A DNA stretch of 64,000 nt from Streptomyces justiciae (GTDB lineage Bacteria > Actinomycetota > Actinomycetes > Streptomycetales > Streptomycetaceae), in assembly GCF_015163075.1 (NCBI RefSeq), contig NZ_JADDXU010000002.1, positions 310,001 through 374,000 of the forward strand, read 5' to 3'. Positions 9,243 through 19,340 of the stretch are shown one piece after another. Every line of letters begins with the position of its first letter. Positions within the stretch are counted from its first letter, which is position 1. A program made the position numbers and the translations under genes. The notes beneath the pieces were generated by a model. The model saw only the letters and a list, made by a program, of their open reading frames with translations, searched no databases and had not been told where the DNA came from.

Positions 9243-10403
9243 ATGGCGTACGGCCGGTCAGGCGGCCGTACGAGCGGGCCCGGCACAGGTCGTGGGGCGA
9301 CCGGTTCGGGGGGTCGGGTGGGATCCACGGGGATGACGTCTGCGTCCGGTCCTGGGGAGGACGGCGACAGACGAAACGTTTCTGACGCGGCGGGTGTCGT
9401 GGTGCTGGGGGCCTGCGCCGTGTGGGCCCTGGTCACGGCGGCGGTGCACGACGGCCGCCCCGAGGGCGTACTGCTGGCGGTCCTCGCGGTGGCCGCCGGG
9501 TACGCGGCGGGGCGGATCTGCGGCGCGCTCCTGCCGGTCGCGGCGCTGTGTGCGGCGGCGGCGACCGGGGTCGGCCTGGTGGTGGCCACCCCACGGCTGT
9601 CCCCCGGGCCCGAGATCGTCGCGCCGCTCGGTCATGCCGGCGGCACCGCGGCCGTGCTGACCCTGTCCACGGGCGCGGCGTGCTGCGCCGCATGGGCCGC
9701 GCGCACCCCGGCATGGCGGCTCGCGCTGCGCGTTCCGGCCGTCGGGATCGTCGTGACGGCCGGAGTGCTCGGCTCGGTCGGCGGCTGTGTCGCGAGCGGC
9801 GCGGTGCTGCTGGCCTCGCTCGCCGCCGGCCGGATGCGCGACCACCGGGGCGCGGGTTTCGCCGGGCTGGCGCTGACGGCGGCTGTCACCACCGGGCTGC
9901 CGTGGGCGGTCGCCGGGAAGGCGCTTCCGGAAGGGCTCACCGTGTCGTTGGAGGGCCAGCTGACCCGGCACCGGATCGACCTGTGGCACGACGCCCTGCA
10001 CCTGGCGCACCACGACGCCGCGCTGGGCGTCGGCCCCGGCCGCTTCGGGGAGCTCAGCACCACCGCGACCCGCACCCTGCTGTCCGACGGCAAACCGCAC
10101 TCGGCTCCCCTGCAACAGGCGGCGGAACAGGGAGTCGTCGGCGTGCTCCTGCTGGCCGCGGCGTTCTGCTGGATGCTCTACACGCTGTGGCGCTCCCCGC
10201 GCCCGACCCCGGTCGTGCTCACCGCCGGGGCGGCGCTGACGGCGCTCGCGGCGATCGCCTCGGTGGGCAACGCCCTCAGCTTCACGACGGTGTCCGTGGG
10301 TGCCGGACTGCTGGCGGGACTGGCCACAGCCCGCCCGCTCACGGACGAGTCACCGCTCCGGGCGGCGGAGGCACGCCCCGCGGGCGACCGACTGGCTCCG
10401 TGA
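9243..10403 (+). CDS. Multi-pass membrane protein, O-antigen ligase/polymerase-like
   Basis: About 386 residues with a Gly/Ser/Arg-rich N-terminus of roughly 50 residues and some eight to nine hydrophobic segments. Near the C-terminus, around LWHDALHLAHHDAALGVGPG and the following ATRTL..KPHSAPLQ, it resembles the periplasmic loop of the Wzy/O-antigen ligase family, including the His and GxGPG features. It might polymerise or transfer a glycan, but this rests on a short motif. The start is uncertain: ATGs at 9243 and 9333 are both in frame without a good ribosome binding site. It is convergent with a small membrane protein gene ending 3 bp away. Confidence 0.6.
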   Translation: MAYGRSGGRTSGPGTGRGATGSGGRVGSTGMTSASGPGEDGDRRNVSDAAGVVVLGACAVWALVTAAVHDGRPEGVLLAVLAVAAGYAAGRICGALLPVAALCAAAATGVGLVVATPRLSPGPEIVAPLGHAGGTAAVLTLSTGAACCAAWAARTPAWRLALRVPAVGIVVTAGVLGSVGGCVASGAVLLASLAAGRMRDHRGAGFAGLALTAAVTTGLPWAVAGKALPEGLTVSLEGQLTRHRIDLWHDALHLAHHDAALGVGPGRFGELSTTATRTLLSDGKPHSAPLQQAAEQGVVGVLLLAAAFCWMLYTLWRSPRPTPVVLTAGAALTALAAIASVGNALSFTTVSVGAGLLAGLATARPLTDESPLRAAEARPAGDRLAP

Positions 10404-10405
10404 CC

Positions 10406-10951
10406 TCAGTGCGCCGCACCGGGCGTCCGCGGCCGCAGCCGGTCCCGGATGATCTGTACGGCGGCCTCCGCGTCGTCCACGGTGATCGTGAACGTGTGTC
10501 CGTCCCACAGGCTCAGCCGGACGCCCTCACCACGGCGGACGACGACGGCGGTGCCCTTCTCGGGCCGCCAGCGGTAGCCCCAGCCGCCCCAGTGCCGCGG
10601 GGTGACATGCGGGTCGACCTCGGCGCCGGCCACCGACGACAGGGGGATGCGGCGGCGCGGCACACCGATGTGGCCGCAGCGCACCTCGAGGGAGTCCTCG
10701 TCGACCTTCAGGGCGACATGCACGAAAGCGAGCGTGCCGAACAGGACCAGCAGCCCGGCCGCGATGCAGCCGACGACGGCCATCGCGAGCGGGGCGATGC
10801 CGGAGGTCCAGGCCGAGTCGACGGCCAGCTCGATGCCGAGCGCCAGGCACGCGGCGCCGACGAGCGCCAGCAGCCACTGGAACCGGTTGGTGGCCCGGCC
10901 GGTCCAGACAGCGGGATGCGGCACGTTCGCGCCGTGGGGGTGGTCCCTCAT
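10406..10951 (-). CDS. Small membrane protein with cytoplasmic PH-like tail, function unknown
   Basis: Protein of 181 residues with two adjacent membrane helices at about residues 27-47 and 53-78. These are followed by a soluble part rich in beta strands (DEDSLEVRCGHIGVPRRRIPLSSVAGAEVDP) and a WGYRWRP motif. This layout is common among conserved actinomycete membrane proteins with a bacterial PH-like domain. No catalytic residues are apparent and no function is proposed. It is convergent with the polymerase-like gene. Confidence 0.7.
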   Translation of the reverse strand: MRDHPHGANVPHPAVWTGRATNRFQWLLALVGAACLALGIELAVDSAWTSGIAPLAMAVVGCIAAGLLVLFGTLAFVHVALKVDEDSLEVRCGHIGVPRRRIPLSSVAGAEVDPHVTPRHWGGWGYRWRPEKGTAVVVRRGEGVRLSLWDGHTFTITVDDAEAAVQIIRDRLRPRTPGAAH

Positions 10952-11036
10952 GCCTATGAGGTTACTCAGGTTTCGCCGCGCGGGTAGCGCGTCGCGGAGA
11001 GTGACCGGTCCGGACGGGTCCCTTCGTTGCCCTCGG

Positions 11037-11822
11037 TCACCGGGCGGGGGTGACCGCCTGGAGGAACCTTCCCTCTTCGTACGTCAGGGCGGTCCCGGGG
11101 AGGGCCTCCTGCCGTCCGCTGAGCAGGACCGTGAGCGTGCCCTCCGCGGCGGCGTCCGGCGCGGGGGCCGCGCCGACGCGGCGCAGGGCCTGGGCCGCCA
11201 CGGCCCCGGCCGTGCCGTGCAGGATCAGCGGCGGGCGGCCGGGCTTCTGGACGGCCGCCCGGATGCGTTCGGCGACCAGTTCGTAGTTGGTGCAGCCGAG
11301 GACGACGGTCGTCACGTCCTCGGGCGTGAGCGCGGCCGCGGCGGCGACCGCGACGTCGACGGCCGCCTCGTCGGCGTGGTGCACGGCGTCCGCGAGCCCG
11401 GGGCAGGGCACCTCGGTGACGTCCACGCCGACGGCGAACTGCTCGATCAGACCGCGCTGGTAGGCGCTCCCGGTCGTGGCCGGGGTCGCCCAGATGGCGA
11501 CGTGGCCGCCCCCGGCCGCGGCCGGCTTGATCGCCGGAACGGTGCCGATGACCGGCAGGTCCGGCTCGAAGCGGGCGCGCAGGGCGGGCAGGGAGTGCAC
11601 CGAGGCGGTGTTGCAGGCGACGATCAGGACATCCGGGTCGTGCTCGGCGGCGGCCGCGGCGACGGCCAGGGCCCGCTCGGTGATGTCCTCGGGGGTGCGC
11701 GGTCCCCACGGCATGCCGTCGGGGTCCCAGGACAGGACGAGATCCGCGTCGGGCCGCAGCCGGCGTACCGCGGCGGCGGCGGGGAGGAGGCCGAGTCCGG
11801 AGTCCATGAGCGCGATCTTCAC
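11037..11822 (-). CDS. Glutamate racemase family protein (Asp/Glu racemase)
   Basis: Protein of 261 residues from a GTG at 11822. It has the MurI landmarks: the N-terminal MDSGLGLL with the catalytic-region Asp, the first cysteine in ACNTAS and the second in GCTNYELVA. Two-cysteine racemases of this family interconvert L- and D-glutamate for peptidoglycan. The GCTNYE sequence differs from the usual GCTHYP, so the His that supports the second cysteine is replaced by Asn. It could be a divergent paralogue acting on another amino acid. It lies 58 bp from the divergent glycosyltransferase gene. Confidence 0.75.
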   Translation of the reverse strand: MKIALMDSGLGLLPAAAAVRRLRPDADLVLSWDPDGMPWGPRTPEDITERALAVAAAAAEHDPDVLIVACNTASVHSLPALRARFEPDLPVIGTVPAIKPAAAGGGHVAIWATPATTGSAYQRGLIEQFAVGVDVTEVPCPGLADAVHHADEAAVDVAVAAAAALTPEDVTTVVLGCTNYELVAERIRAAVQKPGRPPLILHGTAGAVAAQALRRVGAAPAPDAAAEGTLTVLLSGRQEALPGTALTYEEGRFLQAVTPAR

Positions 11823-11879
11823 CCGGCCACGATAGACGATGAGCCCTTCCGGGCCGCCGCCGTGGGGCAGACTGCGGCC

Positions 11880-13055
11880 GTGAGCGCCATCGCGTGGACC
11901 GCCGCCGTATCCCTCACCGCCTGGCTGTGGCTGTTGCTCTGCCAGGGCTTCTTCTGGCGCACGGACGTCAGACTCCCCGCACGGCGGGAGCCGGACGACT
12001 GGCCGGCGGTCTGTGTCGTCGTCCCCGCGCGCGACGAGGCCGAGGTACTGCCCGCGAGCCTGCCCTCGCTGCTGGCCCAGGACTATCCGGGACGGGCGGA
12101 GATCTTCCTCGTCGACGACGGCAGCTCGGACGGCACGGGTGAGCTGGCCCGGGAACTGGCCCGCCGCCACGGCGGCCTGCCCCTCACCGTCCTCTCGCCG
12201 GGTGAGCCGCCCGCGGGCTGGACCGGCAAGCTGTGGGCGGTGCGCCACGGCATCGGCCTGGCACGCGCGCGTGACCCCGAGTACCTGCTCCTCACGGACG
12301 CGGACATCGCCCACGCCCCCGACAGCCTGCGCGGTCTGGTCGCGGCGGCACGCACGGGCGGGTTCGACGCCGTCTCCCAGATGGCCCGGCTCCGGGTGGA
12401 GAGCACCTGGGAGCGCCTGGTCGTGCCGGCCTTCGTCTACTTCTTCGCCCAGCTGTACCCGTTCCGCCGGATCGGGAAGAAGGGGTCGCGTACGGCGGCC
12501 GCGGCGGGCGGCTGTGTGCTGCTGCGCGCCGACGCCGCCGAGCGGGCGCGCATCCCGGACGCGATCCGGCACGCCGTCATCGACGACGTGGCGCTGGCGC
12601 GGGCGGTCAAGGGCGGGGGCGGGCACATCTGGCTGGGGCTGGCGGAGCGGGTGGACAGCGTCCGGCCGTATCCGCGGCTGCACGACCTGTGGCGCATGGT
12701 GTCGCGCAGTGCGTACGCGCAGCTGCGGCACAGCCTCCTGCTGCTGACCGGCACGGTGGCGGGGCTTGCCCTGGTCTATCTCGTGCCGCCCGTGGCGCTG
12801 CTCGCGGGGCTCATGGTGGGAGACGCGACGGCCGCCGTCCTCGGCGGTGCGGCGTGGCTGGTGATGACGGGGACGTACGTGCCGATGCTCCGTTACTACC
12901 AGCAGCCGCTGTGGCTCGCTCCGCTGCTGCCGTTCACGGCGTTCCTCTATCTGCTGATGACCGTCGACTCCGCGGTGCAGCACTACCGAGGGCGCGGTGC
13001 GGCCTGGAAGGGCCGCACCTACGCACGTCCGGACACCGTCCCCGAGGAGGGGTGA
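11880..13055 (+). CDS. Family 2 glycosyltransferase, HpnB-like
   Basis: Membrane-anchored glycosyltransferase of 391 residues from a GTG at 11880. An N-terminal helix is followed by a GT-A domain (VVVPARDEAEVL, FLVDDGSSDGT) with metal-binding LLTDADIAH. The segment FAQLYPFRRI, then RTAAAAGGC and HAVIDDVALARAVK, matches the hopene-associated HpnB family closely. Two or three C-terminal helices complete it. HpnB proteins are usually encoded with hopanoid genes, but none is nearby, so the acceptor is uncertain. It converges on the TerD gene with a 7-bp gap. Confidence 0.75.
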   Translation: MSAIAWTAAVSLTAWLWLLLCQGFFWRTDVRLPARREPDDWPAVCVVVPARDEAEVLPASLPSLLAQDYPGRAEIFLVDDGSSDGTGELARELARRHGGLPLTVLSPGEPPAGWTGKLWAVRHGIGLARARDPEYLLLTDADIAHAPDSLRGLVAAARTGGFDAVSQMARLRVESTWERLVVPAFVYFFAQLYPFRRIGKKGSRTAAAAGGCVLLRADAAERARIPDAIRHAVIDDVALARAVKGGGGHIWLGLAERVDSVRPYPRLHDLWRMVSRSAYAQLRHSLLLLTGTVAGLALVYLVPPVALLAGLMVGDATAAVLGGAAWLVMTGTYVPMLRYYQQPLWLAPLLPFTAFLYLLMTVDSAVQHYRGRGAAWKGRTYARPDTVPEEG

Positions 13056-13062
13056 GCGTGGG

Positions 13063-14367
13063 CTACTTGCGGCCGGGGGTCCAGTTCATGCCCCAGCCGT
13101 AGGCGTAGTCGACGGTCCGCTGCGGGCTCACGCCGCGCTCGGGCACCAGGTAGCGGGCCTCGCGCTGGACGACGAGGTCGGAGCCGGTGTTGGTGATGAG
13201 CGCGAGCGCGCACACCGTCGAGGGGACCGTGCACTCGTCGAGCGAGAAGTCGATCGGGGCGCCGTACTGCGGCTGGAGGGTCACGGTGGCGTGCAGGTCG
13301 GCGAAGGAGCGCGCGCCCTCGTAGATGGTGACGAAGACCAGGACGCGGCGGAAGAGCTGCTTGTGGTCGAGGTTGATCGTGAGGTTCTCGCCGCTCGCGA
13401 CGGCGCCGGTGCGGTCGTCGCCGTCGAGGTGGATGAACGGCGGCTGGTGCAGGGAGCCGAAGGCGTTGCCGAGGGCCTGGACGACGCCCTTGCTGCCGTC
13501 GGTGAGTTCGTACAGGGCGCACAGGTCGAGGTCGAGGTCGTTGTGCATGGCGACCGGACGGCCGAGCTTGCTCGCCCACCCCGAGAACTGCTTGCGCACC
13601 TCCCAGTTGAGGTTCACGCGCATCGCGCCGGAGGTGCCGCCCTGCTTGGTCAGCGAGACCGAGGGGGAGGCCTTGGTGAGCGTGACCTTGGTGAGGCGGA
13701 CCGGCTGGGCCGCGGCTGCCGGGGGTGCCGCCGGCGGCGCGGCGGGCGGCGGTGGCATGGTCACCGGGGGCATGGGCGGGGGTGCGGTGACCGGGGGTGC
13801 CACGGGGGCGCGCGGCGCTGCCGGCGCCGGGGCGGCCTGCTGGGGTTCGTCCACCGTGATGCCGAAGTCGGTGGCCAGGCCCTCGAGTCCGCTGCTGTAG
13901 CCCTGGCCGACGGCGCGGAACTTCCAGGCGCCCTGACGGCGGTAGAACTCGCCCAGCACGAAAGCCGTTTCGACGGTCGCGCCGGTGCTGTCGAAGCGGG
14001 CGACGGAGGTCCCCTGGGCGGCGTCCTTGACCTCGATGTGGAGGCCCGGCACCTGCCCGAACGCGCCGCCGTCCGCGGAGGCGGCCAGCACGATCGTCTC
14101 GATCGCGGGCTCCACGCGCGCGAGGTCGACGAGCAGACTGTCGATCACCTGACCGCCGGCATTGCGCTTGCCCTCGTGCCGGACCGCGCCGGAGGAGTGC
14201 GCGGGCTGGTTGTAGAAGACGAAGTCGCCGTCGGATCGGACCTTCCCGCCGACCAGGAGCAGCGCCGACGCATCGGCGTCGGGCACCCCCGGCCCGGTGC
14301 TCCAGCCCAATTCGACCCGCAGCGCCGTGGCCGGCACCGGAGTATTGGATCCTTTCGGCATTGACAT
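13063..14367 (-). CDS. Double TerD-domain protein (tellurium resistance/stress family)
   Basis: Cytoplasmic protein of 434 residues with two TerD-type domains, at about residues 5-160 and 215-430, joined by a linker extremely rich in Pro and Ala. Calcium-binding style acidic patches are seen ([26 protein letters not shown]). TerD proteins bind calcium and take part in stress responses and development in Streptomyces. The ATG at 14367 follows GGGGGCGGAC; an earlier ATG at 14382 is also in frame. The gene is divergent from a small proline-rich protein gene across 290 bp. Confidence 0.85.
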   Translation of the reverse strand: MSMPKGSNTPVPATALRVELGWSTGPGVPDADASALLLVGGKVRSDGDFVFYNQPAHSSGAVRHEGKRNAGGQVIDSLLVDLARVEPAIETIVLAASADGGAFGQVPGLHIEVKDAAQGTSVARFDSTGATVETAFVLGEFYRRQGAWKFRAVGQGYSSGLEGLATDFGITVDEPQQAAPAPAAPRAPVAPPVTAPPPMPPVTMPPPPAAPPAAPPAAAAQPVRLTKVTLTKASPSVSLTKQGGTSGAMRVNLNWEVRKQFSGWASKLGRPVAMHNDLDLDLCALYELTDGSKGVVQALGNAFGSLHQPPFIHLDGDDRTGAVASGENLTINLDHKQLFRRVLVFVTIYEGARSFADLHATVTLQPQYGAPIDFSLDECTVPSTVCALALITNTGSDLVVQREARYLVPERGVSPQRTVDYAYGWGMNWTPGRK

Positions 14368-14657
14368 GTCCGCCCCCATCACGTGTCACCGCGCCAGGCA
14401 TGTCCCGGCAGCCCATTGGTTCTCTACAGGGTCAACCTATTCCCCGCGACAGCGAACTCCCATGACACGCACGGAAAGATCGTTGTCCAACCGCCGGTAA
14501 CCCGCCCGGAACTCGGCCTTTACAGGATCCGAACGCAGGTCGCGGTCCCTTTTTGCCGAGTTCGCTCGCATTGGGGATCCCAGGTCACTGCCGACACGGA
14601 AAACAACCCTCTTATCGGTCTCCCCAACCAGCACATCGTGGGCTTAACTTATGTGCC

Positions 14658-15089
14658 ATGACCTCCCCCCGCTCCACTTATGGCGGCGGCTACTACTCCG
14701 CCTCCTTCCCGGACACTCCGATCTACGACTCGCTCGTGGCCGAGCGGGGCACCCCGCAGATCGCCCCGATCCGGGTCCCGGCCGAGTACGCCATGCCGAG
14801 CAGCAGCAACCTGCCCGCGCTGCCGTCCGCGCTGCCCGCCCTCCCGGCGGGACCGTCCCAGCCCTCCTACGGCTATCCGCAGGCGCAGCAGCCCTCGCCG
14901 CTGCAGCAGGCGCCCGCCGCCTACATCCCGCAGCAGGCGTCCGCGCCCCGCGGTTACCCCGGGCCGCAGCAGCAGCCGCGTCCGATGAACCAGGGCATGG
15001 GCTACGAGGCGATGCGCCCCGCGGCTCCCCGGCCCGCTCCGGCGCCGTACCAGGAGCCGTACAACAACCAGCAGTACCGCGGCTACTGA
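14658..15089 (+). CDS. Small Pro/Gln/Tyr-rich protein, Streptomyces-specific (DUF6643-like)
   Basis: Protein of 143 residues beginning MTSPRSTYGGGYYSASFPD. After a conserved-looking first 45 residues, the rest is low complexity, with many PQQ, PAP and GY pairs, and is probably disordered. It has no signal peptide or membrane segment. From memory it resembles a family confined to Streptomyces annotated as DUF6643; that name needs a database check. No function is known to me. The ATG at 14658 lacks a strong ribosome binding site. Confidence 0.7.
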   Translation: MTSPRSTYGGGYYSASFPDTPIYDSLVAERGTPQIAPIRVPAEYAMPSSSNLPALPSALPALPAGPSQPSYGYPQAQQPSPLQQAPAAYIPQQASAPRGYPGPQQQPRPMNQGMGYEAMRPAAPRPAPAPYQEPYNNQQYRGY

Positions 15090-15131
15090 GCCGACCCCGG
15101 AACCGGCCGTGCCTGCTGGCACGATGGGTCC

Positions 15132-15959
15132 ATGGGGAAAGCGCAGCTGCAGTCGATTCACGTACATCCGGTCAAGGCGTTCCGGGGCCTGGCGCCCCGG
15201 GAGGCCGTCGTGGAGCCCTGGGGGCTGGCCGGAGACCGGCGCTGGGCGCTGATCGACGACGGGGGAAAGGTCGTCACGCAACGCCAGCAACCGCGCATCG
15301 CGCTCGCCGCCGCCGAGCTTCTGCCCGGCGGCGGCGTTCGCCTGTCCGCACCCGGCATGGAGCCGCTGACGGTGCCCGTGCCGCGACCGGTCGACACCGT
15401 GCCGATGCAGATCTTCCGGGACAAGGTGGAGGCGGTACCCGCCGAGGACCCGGCCGTGCACGCCTGGTGCAGCGCCTATCTGGGCGCGGACGTCCGGCTG
15501 GTGCACATGGACGATCCGGCGACGCGCCGGCCGGTCGACCCGGAGTACGCGCGCGAGGGCGAGACCGTCAGCTTCGCCGACGGCTATCCGCTGCTCGTCA
15601 CCACGACCGCCTCCCTCGACGCCCTCAACTCCCTGATCGCGCAGGGTGATCACGCGGCCGAGGGTCCGCTGCCGATGAACCGGTTCCGGCCCAACGTGGT
15701 CGTGTCCGGCACCGAGGCCTGGGCCGAGGACCACTGGTCACGCCTCGCGATCGGCGAGGTCGTCTTCCGCGTCGCCAAGACCTGCGGACGCTGCGTGGTG
15801 ACCACCACGGACCAGGCCAGCGCCGAGCGCGGCCGGGAGCCCCTGCTCACGCTGGGTCGTCATCGGCGTCTGGGCGGCAAGCTGGTCTTCGGGCAGAACC
15901 TCGTCCCCCTGTCACCGGGCGTGATCCGCGTCGGCGACCCGGTGACGGTCCTGGAGTAG
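15132..15959 (+). CDS. MOSC domain-containing protein
   Basis: Protein of 275 residues with the N-terminal MOSC beta-barrel (IHVHPVKAFRGL, WGLAGDRRWALID at residues 8-45) and a C-terminal MOSC sulfur-carrier domain (MNRFRPNVVV, VAKTCGRCVVTTTD). The conserved Cys in KTCGRC is present, as in YcbX/YiiM proteins and mitochondrial mARC enzymes, which bind molybdenum cofactor and reduce N-hydroxylated compounds. It starts 42 bp after the small proline-rich protein gene. The substrate is unknown. Confidence 0.85.
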   Translation: MGKAQLQSIHVHPVKAFRGLAPREAVVEPWGLAGDRRWALIDDGGKVVTQRQQPRIALAAAELLPGGGVRLSAPGMEPLTVPVPRPVDTVPMQIFRDKVEAVPAEDPAVHAWCSAYLGADVRLVHMDDPATRRPVDPEYAREGETVSFADGYPLLVTTTASLDALNSLIAQGDHAAEGPLPMNRFRPNVVVSGTEAWAEDHWSRLAIGEVVFRVAKTCGRCVVTTTDQASAERGREPLLTLGRHRRLGGKLVFGQNLVPLSPGVIRVGDPVTVLE

Positions 15960-16038
15960 CAGAGATCCGTTCGAGGGCCGCTCGCGGGAACTGGCGCCGG
16001 GGGGCGTGGCGTTGGCATGTGTGAGAAGTTCATAAGAA

Positions 16039-16080
16039 GGGCCCGGCGCGGGTGATTTCGCTCTCTCTTTGACCGGGCCC
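16039..16080 (+). terminator. Inverted repeat downstream of the MOSC gene
   Basis: GGGCCCGG at 16039-16046 pairs perfectly with CCGGGCCC at 16073-16080 across a 26-nt loop that is pyrimidine-rich. It lies 80 bp after the MOSC stop and before the next start, so it could end that transcript. The long loop makes this moderate evidence only. Confidence 0.4.
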
Positions 16081-16125
16081 GCGGGTGTTCTGCCGTCCCG
16101 AGGGTTATCACGGAGCGGGAAGGGG

Positions 16126-16740
16126 GTGCGGACGGTGCGAGCGATCAGCGGACTCTGGCGCTGGCGGCACAATCCGCTGCGCCGTGCGACCGACCTCGCC
16201 GAGGCCTGGATCGCACTCGCGGCGCTGCTGCTGGTCCTGGTCGTCACACCACTGGCCGGCGCTCTCGTCGGCGGCGTGGCCCAGGACGCCCTGCAGAAGT
16301 CCGTCCGGCAGCAGCAGATGTCCCGGCATGAGGTCACGGCCACCGTGACCCGCGCCCTGGGCCGTTCCCCGCTGGACGCCGATCCCGAGACGACCACCGG
16401 CAGGGATCTGCGCAGCCGCGTCCTCGCCGACTGGACCGCGCCGGACGGCACCGCGCAGCACGGCCCGGCGATGGCGAACCTCAAACACCCGCACAGCGGC
16501 GACCACTTCCCGATATGGACGGACGACCACGGCCGCATAGTGGCCCGCCCGCTGGACTCCGCGACCGCCACCACGCACGCCGTCCTCGCCGGAGTCGGCG
16601 CGGCCCTGCTCGGCATCGGTCTCGTCGAGGGCAGTCGGCGGCTGATCGTCTGGCGCATGGTCCGTCGCCGGTACGCCCGTTGGGACCAGGCGTGGGCCAA
16701 GGCTGGCCCGGACTGGGGCAGGACCGGGACCGGCAGCTGA
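16126..16740 (+). CDS. Rv1733c-like conserved membrane protein
   Basis: Protein of 204 residues with two membrane helices (about residues 22-48 and 148-166) flanking an extracytoplasmic segment of about 100 residues, and a C-terminal RR-rich tail. The opening [18 protein letters not shown] and this two-helix layout are those of the actinobacterial Rv1733c family, whose function is unknown. The GTG at 16126 follows GGAGCGGGAAGGG; another GTG three codons later is possible. Confidence 0.7.
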   Translation: MRTVRAISGLWRWRHNPLRRATDLAEAWIALAALLLVLVVTPLAGALVGGVAQDALQKSVRQQQMSRHEVTATVTRALGRSPLDADPETTTGRDLRSRVLADWTAPDGTAQHGPAMANLKHPHSGDHFPIWTDDHGRIVARPLDSATATTHAVLAGVGAALLGIGLVEGSRRLIVWRMVRRRYARWDQAWAKAGPDWGRTGTGS

Positions 16741-16850
16741 CAGCCTTCCCACTCTGGTCAACCCACCACCCGCACGCACGCTACGGTGGACCGGCCGAGG
16801 CATTCGGCAATCCAGACCCGCGTACCACGAGGTGGGGGCACAGCAACGCC

Positions 16851-19289
16851 ATGGCACAGGGCACGGTCCAGGTGACGCACACCGGCACATCGCGGTGGCG
16901 GCGCCGCACGGGTGAGTACGCGTCGCTCGCCGCCGCCCTGGAGGCCGCGGCCGAGGGCGACGTCCTCACCATCGCCCCCGGCACCTACCGGGAGAACCTC
17001 GTCGTGCAGCGGGCGGTGACCCTGCGCGGTCCCGAGGGCTCGCCCGGCTCGGTGCGGATCGCGCCGGTGGACGGGGTGCCGCTCACCGTGCGGGCCTCGG
17101 CCGTGGTGCAGGACCTGCATGTGGAGGGCCAGGACGCGGCGGCGCCGGCGCTGCTCGTCGAGGAGGGCACTCCGGAGCTGACGGACATCCGGATCGTCAC
17201 CCGGTCCGCGGCCGGCATCGAGGTCCGCGGCGGCGCCCGCCCGACGGTGCGGCGGTGCACGGTCGACAACCCGGCCGGGGTCGGCATCGCCGTACTCGAC
17301 GGCGGGGGCGGGGTGTTCGAGGAGTGCGAGGTCGTCGCCGCCGGTCAGGCCGGTGTCGCGGTCCGCGGCGGCGCCCACCCGCGCCTGGAGCGCTGCCGGG
17401 TGCACCACGCCTCGGGTGTGGGTCTTTCGGCGACCGGCGAGAACTCCGCGCTGGAAGCGGTGGGTTGCGAGGTCTACGAGGTGCGGGGCAGCGGCGTCCA
17501 GGTCACGGGCCGGGCCACCGCGCATCTCACCGACTGCGATGTGCACCGCACCACCGCCGACGGGGTCACCCTCGACACGGACGCCGTGCTGACCCTGGCC
17601 GACTGCCGCATCCACGACATCCCGGAGAACGCGGTGGACCTGCGCTCGCGCTCGGTCCTGACGCTGACGCGCACGACGGTGCGTCAGTTCGGGCGCAACG
17701 GCCTGTCGGTGTGGGACCCGGGCACCCGCGTGGACGCCAACCAGTGCGAGATCTTCGACAGCACCGGCGACTACCCGGCGGTGTGGGTCAGCGACGGCGC
17801 GACCGCGGTCCTGGACTCCTGCCGGGTGCACGACGTGCCGGACGCGCTGTTCGTCCTCGACCGCGGCTCCCGCGCGGACGTCGTCGACAGCGACATCTCC
17901 CAGGTGCGCAACACGGCCGTGTCGGTGAGCGACGGCGCCACCGCCCAGCTCGACGACTGCCGTATCCGCGACGCCGCGACCGGCGCCTGGTTCCGTGACC
18001 ACGGCAGCGGCGGCACGCTCAACAACTGCACGGTGGACGGCACCCAGACCGGCGTGATCGTCACCAAGGGCGCCGACCCCACGATCGAGCGCTGCACGGT
18101 CGACTCCCCCGCCGAGGCCGGCTTCTACGTCTCCGCGGGCGGCCGGGGCAGCTTCCTCAACTGCCGGGTCACGGGCAGTTCCGGCTACGGCTTCCATGTC
18201 ATAGACGGCTGTCGCACGACGTTGCGCAAGTGCCGTACGGAGCGCTGCTCGCGCGGCGGCTACGAGTTCGCGGACGCGGGGCCCGACGCGGGCTCCGGGA
18301 CCGGTCCGGTCGTCGAGGACTGCACGAGCGACGAGAGCGCGGGCCTGCGGCCCCCCGCCGCCCGCGAGACCGCCGTGCAGACGGCGAGCCAGTCCCCCGG
18401 CCTGCTCGGCGCCATCCCTGGGCAGCGCACCACCGAACAGGAACCGCTGGTCACCCCCGCCGAGCCGGAGCAGCCCTCGCGCACCTCGAAGGCCGTCCTC
18501 GGTGAACTCGACGCGCTGGTGGGCCTGGACAGCGTCAAGCGCGAGGTGCGCGCCCTCACCGACATGATCGAGGTCGGCCGCCGCCGCCAACAGGCGGGCC
18601 TGAAGGCGGCGTCCGTCAAACGGCACCTGGTCTTCACCGGCTCCCCCGGCACCGGCAAGACCACCGTCGCGCGGCTCTACGGCGAGATCCTCGCCTCCCT
18701 CGGTGTGCTGGAGAAGGGCCATCTCGTCGAGGTGTCCCGCGTCGACCTGGTCGGCGAGCACATCGGCTCGACGGCGATCCGCACGCAGGAGGCCTTCGAC
18801 AAGGCGCGCGGCGGCGTGCTGTTCATCGACGAGGCGTACGCGCTGTCACCGGAGGACTCGGGCCGTGACTTCGGCAAGGAGGCCATCGACACGCTCGTGA
18901 AGCTGATGGAGGACCACCGGGACGCGGTCGTGGTGATCGTCGCGGGCTACACGGCCGAGATGGAGCGCTTCCTGTCGGTCAACCCCGGTGTGGCGTCCCG
19001 CTTCTCACGGACCATCACCTTCGGCGACTACGCGCCCGACGAACTGCTGAGGATCGTCGAGCAGCAGGCGGACGAGCACGAGTACCGGCTGGCGCCGGGC
19101 GCGCCGGAGGCCCTGCTGAAGTACTTCACGGCGATCCCGAAGGGCCCCGCGTTCGGCAACGGCCGTACCGCCCGCCAGACCTTCGAGGCGATGGTGGAAC
19201 GGCACGCGAGCCGGGTCGCCCAGGTCGAGGAGCCGAGCAAGGACGACCTGACGCTACTGTTCGCGGAGGACCTGCCGGAGCTCCCCTGA
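16851..19289 (+). CDS. Right-handed beta-helix / AAA+ ATPase fusion protein
   Basis: Protein of 812 residues. The first half (about 20-490) is a right-handed beta-helix with many repeats of the pectate-lyase-like NosD/PbH1 type. The second half (about 545-812) is a CbxX/CfqX (EccA-like) AAA+ domain with Walker A GSPGTGKT at 597-604, Walker B LFIDEA near 655 and an arginine-finger region VASRFSRTI. EccA-like ATPases act with type VII secretion in mycobacteria, and CbxX with Rubisco; the beta-helix suggests a binding scaffold. No ESX genes are near. The last codons are duplicated directly downstream. Confidence 0.85.
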   Translation: MAQGTVQVTHTGTSRWRRRTGEYASLAAALEAAAEGDVLTIAPGTYRENLVVQRAVTLRGPEGSPGSVRIAPVDGVPLTVRASAVVQDLHVEGQDAAAPALLVEEGTPELTDIRIVTRSAAGIEVRGGARPTVRRCTVDNPAGVGIAVLDGGGGVFEECEVVAAGQAGVAVRGGAHPRLERCRVHHASGVGLSATGENSALEAVGCEVYEVRGSGVQVTGRATAHLTDCDVHRTTADGVTLDTDAVLTLADCRIHDIPENAVDLRSRSVLTLTRTTVRQFGRNGLSVWDPGTRVDANQCEIFDSTGDYPAVWVSDGATAVLDSCRVHDVPDALFVLDRGSRADVVDSDISQVRNTAVSVSDGATAQLDDCRIRDAATGAWFRDHGSGGTLNNCTVDGTQTGVIVTKGADPTIERCTVDSPAEAGFYVSAGGRGSFLNCRVTGSSGYGFHVIDGCRTTLRKCRTERCSRGGYEFADAGPDAGSGTGPVVEDCTSDESAGLRPPAARETAVQTASQSPGLLGAIPGQRTTEQEPLVTPAEPEQPSRTSKAVLGELDALVGLDSVKREVRALTDMIEVGRRRQQAGLKAASVKRHLVFTGSPGTGKTTVARLYGEILASLGVLEKGHLVEVSRVDLVGEHIGSTAIRTQEAFDKARGGVLFIDEAYALSPEDSGRDFGKEAIDTLVKLMEDHRDAVVVIVAGYTAEMERFLSVNPGVASRFSRTITFGDYAPDELLRIVEQQADEHEYRLAPGAPEALLKYFTAIPKGPAFGNGRTARQTFEAMVERHASRVAQVEEPSKDDLTLLFAEDLPELP

Positions 19290-19340
19290 CCTGGCGGTGC
19301 TGTTCGCGGAGGACCTGCCGGAGCTCCCCTGACCTGGCGC
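19257..19340. repeat. 44-bp tandem duplication of a gene 3' end
   Basis: The segment from 19257, containing the last ten codons and TGA of the beta-helix/AAA gene, is repeated from 19301 with perfect identity over 40 bp. The second copy, also with a TGA, runs up to the stop codon of the convergent gene at 19340. It does not change the first protein. It looks recent because no substitution is visible. Confidence 0.9.

Noticed and set aside
7422..10403. A 993-codon plus-strand frame
   Set aside because: The first 600 codons are the complement of lnt with unnatural composition; only the part from about 9243 looks like a membrane protein.
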